A DNA stretch of 64,000 nt from Larimichthys crocea. Taxonomy: Eukaryota; Chordata; Actinopteri; Sciaenidae. The notes under the pieces were generated by a model. It was not told the DNA's origin. It ran no database searches and was given only the letters and a program-made list of their open reading frames with translations. The stretch spans positions 186,001 through 250,000 of the forward strand of contig NW_020853564.1 in the NCBI RefSeq assembly GCF_000972845.2. The letters run 5' to 3'. Shown here one piece after another: positions 25,985 through 36,019 of this stretch (its first letter is position 1; every line of letters starts with the position of its first letter). Position numbers and translations under genes: made by a program.

Positions 25985-25992
25985 TTTTTATT
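25985..25992 (-). terminator. medag: Possible medag polyadenylation signal
   Basis: AATAAA on the minus strand (TTTTATTG on plus), about 215 bases past the medag stop and only about 95 bases past the alox5ap stop on the other strand. The two 3' UTRs therefore probably overlap. Confidence 0.4.
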
Positions 25993-26205
25993 GTAAAAAA
26001 ACATTTAAAAAATGCTGATTTTTAAGTAGAAAAGTATAAAAATCTCACACAGCCGTTAAAAAAAACAAACACAGAATCTGCCTAAATAATCTTCATGCCA
26101 TTCAATTTCCTTGTCGGTCCTCGTCAGTGGTTTCCACCAGCTGAACAGAAGAAGTACCTGGACCCAAATAGCCATTATTAGGTGGTTCCAGCAGTCCCAA
26201 GAAGG

Positions 26206-27519
26206 TCAGCTGGTCCTCCACCTGTCAGGTTGTAGTACAGCCTTCCGTCTGCTGATCAAGAAACTTCTTTGAGGAAGCAGACGCCATCGAAAACAGAGCT
26301 GATAAACTCCACTCTTCATTCGCTGCTGCTTCATGTCATTCTCAGCTTTAATTGGAACAGATGTGAACAAAGGGGACAGGTCAGACAAGTGCACAACCAC
26401 AAATACGGGAAGTGATTAAACGAATCAGAGAACTTAAATTACCTTAAATTTTCTTTTGCTGAAGCCAAACCAGTGTGGGAAGTCAAAAAGGGCATCGGAA
26501 TAGTACTTCAAGGTGAAGGAGGCGTCAGTCCACACGGTTTTTATCGGTTTGTCACTTAGGACATGAATGTTTTTTTCTGCCCAGCTCTCCAGAGGTTCAG
26601 TCAAGTCAACCTGACACAAAGAAAAGTCACTTCTTAGTCAAAGAAAATCATAATAAAAACTGCACCGAACGATGTGAAAGACAACAAAGCTCTGCTTACA
26701 TCCACCCTGTAGCTTTCCCCAGCGACAGAGGAGATGGTCCAGTCCAGACCTTTCACCATCTGCCACCTGATGAAAGGATCGTTGCCATCGATGGACACCA
26801 CGTACTGCTGCAGAACTGATTGAGATCATTGGAGAGGGGAAAAACAGTCAGGACTGAGAGGGTGCAGAGAAACATGCTGTCATTTTAATTTCTCTACTCC
26901 ACCCAGTACAAAGGTCTGGAGGTTTGGAAGCCAGCATGAGTCACCATGAAAGTGTATGAACCACTGAGCAGCCTAATGCTGTAAAATACACGCTGCGTTC
27001 AAAGTAGAAAAATAGCAGTGGTGCGTTTGAGGACATGTGTTTTTTCACTGTAATTACACAGATTCTGGTGTAGTGGGTGTTGAGTTTAGTTACCTCTCAC
27101 TTCACTGGCTGCCTTCTTGTTGCTGGCTGAGCAGATCTCCTCACAGGCACACACCAGCAGATAGATCCTCTTGGACAGCAGACTCTCCCTCATGCTGGTG
27201 TACTCCCACAGATTCTGCATCTTAACTTTCCTGTCGTGGAAAACAAGTCAGACACTTTAAGGTCAATTTGTTTGATGGATAGAAATGTGTGTGTTTGTAT
27301 TCAGAAGTGGGTTTCTCACCTTCCCAACGAGTTCTGGAAAACTATCTTCCCCATGCAGGAGTCGAAGTCGTCAATGAGCACCAGGCTCTTCTCCGCGTCG
27401 CTGTGAACTCGGTAACCGGAGCCGAGCAGCTCCACGGAGAAACCCACCGGAGGCTTCTTCAGAAACTCTTCCACCGGCGTCACCGTCATCCTGCTGCGGG
27501 GCACTCCGTTTAACGTCAT
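26206..27519 (-). CDS. medag: Mesenteric estrogen-dependent adipogenesis protein (MEDAG)
   Basis: MEDAG promotes preadipocyte differentiation in mammals; its biochemistry is unknown. Exons on the minus strand: 27519-27320, 27230-27101, 26807-26700, 26610-26443, then a last exon near 26370-26206. The first four join with phases 2, 0, 0, 0. Blocks matching human MEDAG: WQMVKGLDWTISSVAGESYR (human IEQGMDMVISSVIGESYR) and YSDALFDFPHWFGFSKRKFK (human KADALFDFFYWFGLS). The exon 2 donor GAA|GTGAGG and exon 3 acceptor CTGCAG|CAGTAC were chosen because they keep the homologous frame. The ATG at 27519 is the first one; upstream in-frame sequence has no ATG. The last exon is weak: the best open frame (to the stop at 26206-26208) does not resemble the human C-terminus, and the most natural acceptor (AATTAAAG) would stop after four codons. 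About 202 residues are secure. Confidence 0.8.
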
Positions 27520-27599
27520 GCTGTCACTCTGTCCTCCTCCACCTTCTGCGGCTGCTGCAGCTTTAATAACGCCCAAACACCGTCAAGTTAGCCACGTTT

Positions 27600-29760
27600 A
27601 CACGCCAAAACTTCCGGTCTGCCACCCATTAGGAAGATCATAGCTGTGTTTAGTTTTGTTGTTATTGATGAAGCAAAAACACCTGCTGCTTTTGTCTCAT
27701 ACATGTCATGGTGAATTATATATTTCTGATGATGCTATCAAAATGTATTCATTTGTAGTCTTAATATTAATCAATAAATTTGAGAAGTTATTGAATTGTA
27801 AAAGTAATTTATCGGGCGTTATGTAATTGTACATTGTTTTAAATAGAGCAGTTTAGATTGTTGGTCAAATAAACAATATGTTGTATTGATCACCTTGGCT
27901 GTGGAAAAAAATCCCCCCATTTTTTTTTTTTTGTTGTATTTTCTGACAACAATTGTGCTTTTATTTTGAAAGCCAATGTATTTATTTCCTCTTTTTTATA
28001 CTTGATATGTCCTACAACGTGTGACAACCATCAAATACTTCTGGCCAGACTTTCTGGCTGATTGGCTTTAGCAAATTAGCCAATTATAATTTGAAATAAA
28101 CAATTAATGAGAAAGTCAAACAAATAAAAGAAAGTGTGTGTGTGTGTGTGTGTGTGTTTGTGTTTGTGTTTGTGTTTGTGTTTGTGTGTGTGTTTGGATG
28201 TTGGATGTATGCCATGCAGACACAAACAGACCTAGTGTTATGATGTCATATAATGTAATAATGACATTATGACATTATTATAATCATTATAATAATGGCA
28301 TAATACTGAAAGAATAGTTCCAGTTCCTTTAATGATTTGAATGATGGTGGAATGTTGGCTCTGACTTTATGGGAAGCCACTTGAAGGCACCATTTGTCCC
28401 TGTGCTGGGAAACAACAGCAGCAGGCGAACTCTTAACCTCTTGGTGGAAAAGTACAGCACCTCATTTGATTTATGAGTTACGTGAGAGGCAACATAAATG
28501 TGCTGCATGTTTGTTTTTCACATCAACAACCCATGCTTTTATTCATAAGCAAAGTTTGTCCAGACCATATTTACCACAGCGCATAGAGCTGTCTCACCTG
28601 TAACTGTTTGATGCGGTGACACTTGACACAGCCTGTTGCCCTGCACAGACACTGTTTACACTCCTGACTCCTCCGAGCGTCTATAGAGCACAGCTCTTTC
28701 CGTCCAGTTCACTTTTTTACCACAAAAATGTGAACACTCACCACTGTGGTTTCACAGCAGAGCCAGCCTGTTTAATTTTTGTGGACATGCAGTCCATGTT
28801 TAGACTCTGCTGGTCAGGAGACTGTTGACTCAGTTGTTCTGGATGTCTCCATCAGTCGACCTACAACAGAAAAACATGCCTCTTTTCTGGACACCTCCTT
28901 GTCATATGTAAACAGCACCTGCCCTACATTAGCAACAACACATCACATTGCCTGACCTCATAGTATGTGCTGGGAAGAAACATGTGTGTCTAAAGTAATA
29001 TCTTTCCCCACAAACACAGCATTTTTAACGCTCATAAAGTTCAGCTTATCTTGACTTGTTTGTTATCTGTTTGTTGTGTAGCTAACATCTGACCTAACTG
29101 CAGTCAGAGGCAAATGATCTCCTGGTGTGTAGCTGCTCCCAGATCAATTCAGAGATTAAAGTCAGTGCAGCTTTCAGTGTGTAATAGCTGGCATGTTCAC
29201 ACAAAGTTATAGATACGTGATCGTATTTGAATGTCCAAGCTTTCTTCAAAACAACTACATTTACAAAGGTATTCAAATCATAAACACAAGGTCAGACACA
29301 GAAAGATTGTGAGAATTGTCCTGAGCTGGGAAAGATTGTATTATAGTTGATAAAAGGCTCATGAACAAATAAACTGAATTAGAGTCTCATCAGCTGCACA
29401 TAGTATAACATCAATATAACATATCACACAACAAACAGTAAAAAAAACACTGCATTGTGCAACAGTATAGCCACAGATAATATCCTTGTTTGTCTGTAAA
29501 CCTGAAGGAATGTCTATTAGACAGTCAGTAAGTTTCCATGAAAGATTGAAATTTTATACAGCTCGACATCAGCCTGTCTCTGTCAGTGTTATATAATCCT
29601 ATAACAGTGGATTACTATAACCGATAAAACAATATGCTGTGGTGTATTATAAGTGAAGTATTTATTTGAAATTTAGTATAGAAGTATAAGAAAAATAACT
29701 GAACAAATTTCCTTAAAACAGACTGACTGAACACACTGCCTGGTGAACGTGTTGTACAGA
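27600..29760. other. Spacer medag - repeat/lectin region
   Basis: No coding frame with recognisable similarity. Holds a TG/TTTGTG microsatellite (28134-28195) and AT-rich sequence. Confidence 0.6.
28134..28195. repeat. TG and TTTGTG microsatellite
   Basis: (TG)n runs into five TTTGTG units and back to TG. Confidence 0.95.
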
Positions 29761-29772
29761 GGGTGGTGGGGA

Positions 29773-29842
29773 GAATCAGAATCGCTTTATTGGTCAGGTG
29801 TGTATACACACATGAGGAATTTGACTCACTCTCAGTTGTACA
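29773..29842 (+). repeat. 5' part of a dispersed repeat, interrupted by the hAT insertion
   Basis: GAATCAGAATCGCTTTATTGG...AGGAATTTGACTC is a common teleost dispersed repeat. Its continuation appears to be at 38,405 onward (TACAGGTATAGACAC..., GTGGTGCAGGTGGTGGAATA..., to about 38,640). Removing 29843-38404 would give an uninterrupted copy with a single GTTGTACA. Confidence 0.6.
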
Positions 29843-30149
29843 CAGGGCCGGTCCTAGCTATGGGCAATGTGGGCGGCCGCCCAGGGCGCATTGTCCGTGG
29901 GGGGGTGCACGAACGCCCGAAAAAGCAAAAAACCTTGGTAATTTTCGATACCGCTCATTAAGTTAGGGGAGCGGGCGCCCCGGGAGCGGGGTGTTGACAA
30001 GGCAGATGGGGGCGTTGGACAGACCGATGGGGGCGCACGCATCCCGGGGCGCACGGCGCATCCCATCAGGACATTTTGTGCTTGTAAAACAGTTAGACAT
30101 TAACAGCATGACTGTGGCAATGAGTGCTAATGCGGGATGGTGCAAGGGA

Positions 30150-31660
30150 CAGTGGCATTAAATCACAACAGAGTCAGCTTTGACTTTTTCCCTGCATATA
30201 CACGTGGGCAAACATTTAATGGACCAAAATAACCATCATCAAGCTCCTAATGGTCTATAAACTGTTTATGTGCATCACCACTCTCTAGAGACTCTTTGCA
30301 TTATAACTCTGTGTTAGTGTCCATGCTGAAAAAGAAGTCACCCTATTTAATTAAAGTCATTCTCTTCGTATCAATTAGACAAACATCTTCATCTACATCT
30401 CTATACAGCATTGAGGTTTACAATCCACAGTGAGATTAAAAGGGAGACACAAAAATGTAAGTAAATTTCACAGTTTAATTATCTAACCTCAATTTTTCTC
30501 AAACAACACAGCACATCTGTTGCAGGCTTCTGTAGCATAAATTTACAGTTTAAGTAAATGGTGATGGTGAGGGAAAATCTATTTAGCTATTTCCTGCACT
30601 CAGCTGGTCTCCTTCAAAAAATCGAAAGGACACGAGCCACAAGTTGCATGCTGGATGATATCGCCTCTATAGTTTCAGTCAATGACACCACATGATACCG
30701 TCTGCAGACGCACACGTCAGATTCCTATACAACTGAAACACAACCCATTTTACACATATGCACAGAATGTGGTTGTGGGTTTGAGTAAAGACAGCGGTTT
30801 TCTACCTCCACTCTTAAACGCCCTCATAACTCACTGTACACATAACAAAAAGCTCATTTTAATGTAATTAGTACACAGTAAAATGCCAAAAGTTGGATGA
30901 GCATCCTATGGCAAAGAGCAAAGAACTGATAATCTGCAGCTCTACTCAGCCTTATATCTACATTGTATTTGCTACACTACCATAGCCAGCTCCAGTATCA
31001 TCTTAATGCGACATGATCACTGTATGAATGATACGACTAGCCAGTAACTAGCAATCTCTCAGGCATAAGAAACTTTTCTTGAAAGACGTCCTTTGACCTG
31101 TCTTACCTAATAACAAGCAAGAGAGCATTGCTGTTACAGAAGTCCTTAATGTTGTCAAGGACTGTATTTCCTCGCATTGCCAAGCTGGCAGTGATTGGAA
31201 AATCTTGAGAATAATTCATGTACTATGAATTCCCCAGGAAACACTGCTTTGACTGCTTCGATAACTCACTCTTTTCATGTTACTTAAAAATACACAGTGA
31301 CATCCAACAGAGATTGGGAATCTGTGCAACTGGTGACTGTACGTTTAATATTTACTCTCCATTTAGCTCTGTTTTGGTCTCAACCAACTCCCAAAGGAAA
31401 TATGGAGCTCTTTAGTTGTGAAATGTTCACCAGCTAGTCGCCAACATAGCCTTACTGTAGTTTGTTGATTGATAGGCAGCATATAGATGTTTGGCTTGAA
31501 AACAGCAGAAAAACAATACTAGGAGAGCAGTGAGAGTGAAACACAATATTAAAGTTACGGGATGTAAACCCAAAGCAATGAACTAAAACATGTTTAAAAA
31601 GCTCAGTAGAACTGTGAGGAACAGCAGAGCCAGATGATTCCCTTTCATCAGAAACCTGAC
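30150..31660. other. Left interior of the hAT segment, no gene seen
   Basis: AT-rich sequence without recognisable protein similarity on either strand. Confidence 0.5.
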
Positions 31661-31668
31661 AAAGACAA

Positions 31669-31687
31669 ACACACACACACCTACACA

Positions 31688-31732
<45 letters not shown>
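31669..31732. repeat. CA microsatellite
   Basis: Long (CA)n with a few interruptions. A second short (CA)n at about 31861-31873 abuts the outer end of the left inverted-repeat arm. Confidence 0.95.
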
Positions 31733-31733
<1 letters not shown>

Positions 31734-31873
31734 TATATGCATAGTCACACATATACACACACAGAAGCGTGCAGTGCACTAGCACAAATTCATCTACCAT
31801 GACAGCATGTGGCTCTGTTTGGAGTTTGAAGGAAATTAACAACAGCACAGTGTTTACCACAAACACACACACA

Positions 31874-32458
31874 GTTCTCCAAGTGCAGGTTCAGTTGTGT
31901 ATTTTCTTGTGATTTTTTGTTCAAGAGCAGGTTCAGTTGTGTATTTTCTTGTGATGTTTTGTTCAAGAGCAGGTTCAGCTGTGTATTTTCAGCAGACAAC
32001 AAGGTGAAGTTATCCAGTGTTGCAGTTAAGTGCAGCTTCAGTTGTTTGCCTCAGTACCCAGAAGGGTGGGTTCTGATAGGTGGAATTCAGAAGCTGTTTT
32101 CAGCTGAATGTTTCCATTTTAACTGTTTCTCATTCCATGCTGTCTCCTCTGACATATGTTGTAATTTTGCAATCAGAAATTGCTGTTTATTGAAGAGGGC
32201 ACTGGTCACGCCACACAAAAGCACTATCAAAATCCCGATTAAAATAGCTTGCCAATTGGATTGCAGTCTTTTTATCAAGATGTTAAATGTCCCTTCTGTG
32301 CCCGTTATAGCTTCATCTTCTATGCCTGTTATATCTACAACTTCTGTGGCTGTGAATGTTTCTGAGTCCTCATCAGGATTTTCAAGTGGGAAACTGCCAA
32401 ACAAAAGAAGACGATCAAGTGATGTTCTTATAAGCACAATGACAGGAAAAAAAAACAC
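31874..32458 (-). pseudogene. Truncated mirror copy of the lectin 5' part (cytoplasmic, membrane and stalk)
   Basis: On the minus strand this encodes the acidic cytoplasmic segment (FPLENPDEDSETFTATEVVD), a membrane helix (WQAILIGILIVLLCGVTSAL) and the coiled-coil repeats QENTQLNLLLNK, then stops at the arm boundary. The lectin domain is missing. The cytoplasmic-membrane part is open for about 120 codons here, whereas the right arm has a one-base shift at about 33868. A frame break follows in the stalk. Fragment, not a working gene. Confidence 0.8.
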
Positions 32459-32710
32459 ATTACAATTGCAGACTGACCTTTATGATTCAAGGCATAATTT
32501 GTACATATGATATTTTCATCATTATCAAATAGTTGTAATCTGCTAGTCTCCTGCAGCCACTGTGGCAAGCTACCTGTGACACATTATTTCCCTGCAGAAC
32601 TGATGGAACCTCTATATAAGTAGCCTATATAGTACATTTTCCCACTATATTAGTTAATAAGTCACCATATGGCATATCTTTTTTGCAGTCAACATCTACC
32701 ACATGTGATA

Positions 32711-32829
32711 TCAAGTGTTGTAGTTAAGTGCAGCTTCAGTTGTTTGTTCTCAGTACCCAGAAGGTGAGGTTCTGATAGTGGAATTCAGAAGCTGTTTCAG
32801 CTGAATGTATTCCATTTTAAAACTGTTTT
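32711..32829 (-). pseudogene. Extra lectin stalk-segment copy (left arm)
   Basis: Diverged second copy of the stalk-coding stretch, the mirror of 33357-33474. It reads as QLKQLLNST and NKQLKLHLTTTLD-like heptads broken by indels. Confidence 0.7.
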
Positions 32830-33012
32830 CTTTTTTTATAAGATAATCTTGTACAATACATTATTCAATCCAAAAATATACTGCATCCAAACATTAAGTT
32901 ACTACCCAGCAAATGGAAATTATTCTAAACTCTCCAAACTCCCACAACTTTACTCTTGATTTAATTACCTCATTTGGATTTCTTCAGTGTAAGTCATGTC
33001 ACAGTGTGCCTA

Positions 33013-33172
33013 NNNNNNNNNNNNNNNNNNNNNNNNNNNNNNNNNNNNNNNNNNNNNNNNNNNNNNNNNNNNNNNNNNNNNNNNNNNNNNNNNNNNNNNN
33101 NNNNNNNNNNNNNNNNNNNNNNNNNNNNNNNNNNNNNNNNNNNNNNNNNNNNNNNNNNNNNNNNNNNNNNNN
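33013..33172. other. Assembly gap (160 N)
   Basis: Run of N exactly at the symmetry centre of the inverted repeat. The bases on each side (GTGCCTA / TAGGCAC) are mirror images. Confidence 1.
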
Positions 33173-34304
33173 TAGGCACACTGTGACATGACTTACACTG
33201 AAGAAATCCAAATAGGGTAATTAAATCAAGAGTAAAGTTGTGGGAGTTTGGAGAGTTTAGAATAATTTCCATTTGCTGGGTAGTAACTTAATGTTTGGAT
33301 GCAGTATATTTTTGGATTGAATAATGTATTGTACAAGATTATCTTAAAAAACAGAAAACAGTTTTAAAATGGAATACATTCAGCTGAAACAGCTTCTGAA
33401 TTCCACTATCAGAACCTCACCTTCTGGGACTGAGAACAAACAACTGAAGCTGCACTTAACTACAACACTTGATATCAGCATGTGGTAGATGTTGACTGCA
33501 AAAAAGATATGCCATATGGTGACTTATTAACTAATATAGTGGGAAAATGTACTATATAGGCTACTTATATAGAGGTTCCATCAGTTCGTCAGGGAAAGGT
33601 GTCACAGGTACTTGCCACAGTGGCTGCAGGAGACTAGCAGATTACAACTATTGATAATGATGAAAATATCATATGTACAAATTATGCCTTGAAATCATAA
33701 AGGTCAGTCTGCAATTGTAATGTGTTTTTTTCCTGTCATTGTGCTTATAAGAACATCACTTGATCGTCTTCTTTTGTTTGGCAGTTTCCCACTTGAAAAT
33801 CCTGATGAGGACTCAGAAACATTCACAGCCACAGAAGTTGTAGATATAACAGGCATAGAAGATGAAGCATAACGGGCACAGAAGGGACATTTAACATCTT
33901 GATAAAAAGACTGCAATCCAATTGGCAAGCTATTTTAATCGGGATTTTGATAGTGCTTTTGTGTGGCGTGACCAGTGCCCTCTTCAATAAACAGCAATTT
34001 CTGATTGCAAAATTACAACATATGTCAGAGGAGACAGCATGGAATGAGAAACAGTTTAAAATGGAAACATTCAGCTGAAACAGCTTCTGAATTCCACCTA
34101 TCAGAACCTCACCCTTCTGGGTACTGAGGCAAACAACTGAAGCTGCACTTAACTGCAACACTGGATAACTTCACCTTGTTGTCTGCTGAAAATACACAGC
34201 TGAACCTGCTCTTGAACAAAACATCACAAGAAAATACACAACTGAACCTGCTCTTGAACAAAACATCACAAGAAAATACACAACTGAACCTGCACTTGGA
34301 GAAC
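33173..34304 (+). repeat. Right arm of the 1.1-kb inverted repeat
   Basis: Mirror of 31874-33012. This arm runs without a break into the lectin stalk and lectin domain, so it is probably the original copy. Confidence 0.95.
33357..33474 (+). pseudogene. Extra lectin stalk-segment copy (right arm)
   Basis: Resembles 34045-34165 (IQLKQLLNST..., NKQLKLHLTTTLD) with clear base differences, so it is an older partial duplication lying upstream of the main frame. Frame broken by short indels. Confidence 0.7.
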
Positions 34305-35075
34305 GCGATTCAAGAAAAGAGACAACTGGATGTGGAGAACCAAAAGCTTAACATGTTTCTAAATTCAACTCTGGAAAACTTTAACCTCATAGAGGAAGAG
34401 AAGAAACAACTTAACCTCCATCTGAACGAATCACTGAAGATCATCACCCTCCAAGGCGCAGAAAGTAAACAGTTGCACCAGCTGTTATTGAATGAACAGC
34501 TAAACTCCATGCAGCTGAAAGCAGCTAATGAACACCAGCTTTCAATCCTGTTCTCGACCAAAATGGGCTTCCTTTGGAGATTCTGCAACAGAGACACCCT
34601 GCAGTGTTCACACTGCCCGCCTGGCTGGACTGAACACGCTTCACGCTGCTTCATCCTGTCCCACGAACCAAAGCAGTGGGAAAATGCTCGCATAGAGTGT
34701 CTTGACTATGGGGGTGACCTGGCTATGGTTTGGAATAAAGAAGACCAGGCATTGTTGACCAACATGACTTTTCAGTATGTACAGCAGAATCCTAGTGAAG
34801 ATTTTCATTCAGCATGGATTGGATTGCAAGATATGGTCCAGGAGGGCACCTTCTACTGGGTCAATGGCGACACGATCAAGTGGAATGTCATTTATTGGAT
34901 GGATCAGGAGCCAAATAACGCTATGGACAACTGGGACTTGAAAGGACAGGACTGTGTTGCCATTGTTCCACCAACACGCATTGGAGCGGAAGACTGGTTG
35001 AACAACTGGGATGACAGTGTTTGTGAAGACAGACGGCACTACATTTGTGAGACCACAGCTCTCATTTTGGGCTGA
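33785..35075 (+). CDS. Type II C-type lectin with coiled-coil stalk (5' part frameshifted)
   Basis: Group II type membrane lectin, likely a cell-surface carbohydrate receptor. Order: acidic cytoplasmic part after a possible acceptor TTTGGCAG (33784), one membrane helix (about 33925-33990), a heptad stalk, and a C-terminal C-type lectin domain. From 34128 to the stop at 35075 the frame is open. Three units with a 42-base (14-codon) period, QENTQLNLLLNKTS, lie at 34190-34304. Taking TTG at 34176 as residue 1, the lectin domain spans 147-293 with cysteines 147/158, 175/291 and 260/283, WIGL at 214-217, EPN at 245-247 (mannose-type calcium site) and WDD at 278-280 in place of the usual WND. N-glycosylation sites are in the stalk. 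The whole domain lies in one exon. Upstream, the frame breaks near 33868 and 34128 by single bases; these could be real or sequencing errors next to the gap. No true start codon placed. Confidence 0.8.
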
Positions 35076-35313
35076 CTGATGTAACACCCGTTACACTCAC
35101 AAGTGTGTATATATGTACATATTTATATGTCCTGTTGTGTTACAACAATGCAGCTAAAGTACAAGAATATATGACTATTTAAATCAATTACAATTACAAT
35201 ATATTTAATGGCATCTTCACCACTGTTGTGTTATAGACATAATTTATTAACTCAAGATTTAAGGGTGGGGGATGAACAGCCAATCATAATTGCATCACTT
35301 TAGGCAGGCATAT

Positions 35314-35319
35314 AATAAA
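35314..35319 (+). terminator. Lectin polyadenylation signal
   Basis: AATAAA about 240 bases after the lectin stop codon. Confidence 0.6.
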
Positions 35320-35844
35320 CATTTGTATTCTGTACATAACCACTGTTGTGTGTTTTTGCTTGTTTCTCTGGTGCCTGTGCTGTTGATGCTAGCCTTCTGT
35401 AATTGCAACCCATTTCTATAGGGAACTCTGCGCAAACATGGGACTATTTTTCTAACATGGGGGATCTAAATATTGTAGATACTGTAGGCTTGACTCCCTA
35501 TCCATGACAAAAATTCACTGCTTATGCACAGCATCTTTTCTGTCTGAACAGTCTGTGTAGCTTGCATAAATACTCAATAAAAGTACTCATAATACACCAT
35601 ATTATATAAGTGATATTACATTATTATGTTTTACTGTATCTTAATTTACATATGTTTTATATGTAAAATCTGTACTGTTTAATATGGAGTTGTTGTGGAG
35701 AGGTATTAAGTAATATAAAGTAGAAATACTACAGTACTAATACCTCAAATGTATTCTTAGTTAATTGTTAATTGTTCATAAGTGTGTATCTGATGACTAC
35801 TTGTTTTCACATTATTAACAGTTTCCCAGCATCACCTCTAAGGA

Positions 35845-36003
35845 ACAATAGCTGTAGAAACATGCGTAGGACAGCTATGAAAGTTGGCGTGGGGCACGCA
35901 CGTTTCTAGGATCATTTCACGTTTGATACATCTGAACGTGAGCGTGGAAAAGGACCTACGCCACTTTTTTGTGCGTACGCAAGCTTTGTACATGAGGCCC
36001 CAG
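35845..36003 (-). mobile_element. PIF/Harbinger-like MITE fragment
   Basis: On the minus strand it begins GGGGCCTCATGTACAAAGC and continues with GCGTACGCACAAAAAAGTGG, the style of end known for teleost Harbinger-related elements. The other end is not resolved. It lies inside the hAT-bounded segment. Confidence 0.5.
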
Positions 36004-36019
36004 GTGAGAGGAAGAACCA

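Larger units (their letters stand above)
31874..33012 (-). repeat. Left arm of a 1.1-kb inverted repeat
   Basis: The reverse complement matches 33173-34304 end to end, with scattered single-base indels and substitutions (1,139 versus 1,132 bases). The outer boundary is sharp: homology stops at GTTCTCC (31874), where this side runs into (CA)n while the other arm continues into lectin coding sequence. Confidence 0.95.

Noticed and set aside
27520..27576. Longer medag N-terminus from 27576
   Set aside because: The codon there is TTG; the first in-frame ATG is at 27519.
32913..33272. Open frames on both strands across the N run
   Set aside because: They exist only because N does not encode stops, and the two strands are identical owing to the palindrome.
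34176..34178. Start of the lectin at 34176
   Set aside because: The codon is TTG, not ATG, and the protein-like stalk and membrane part continue upstream.
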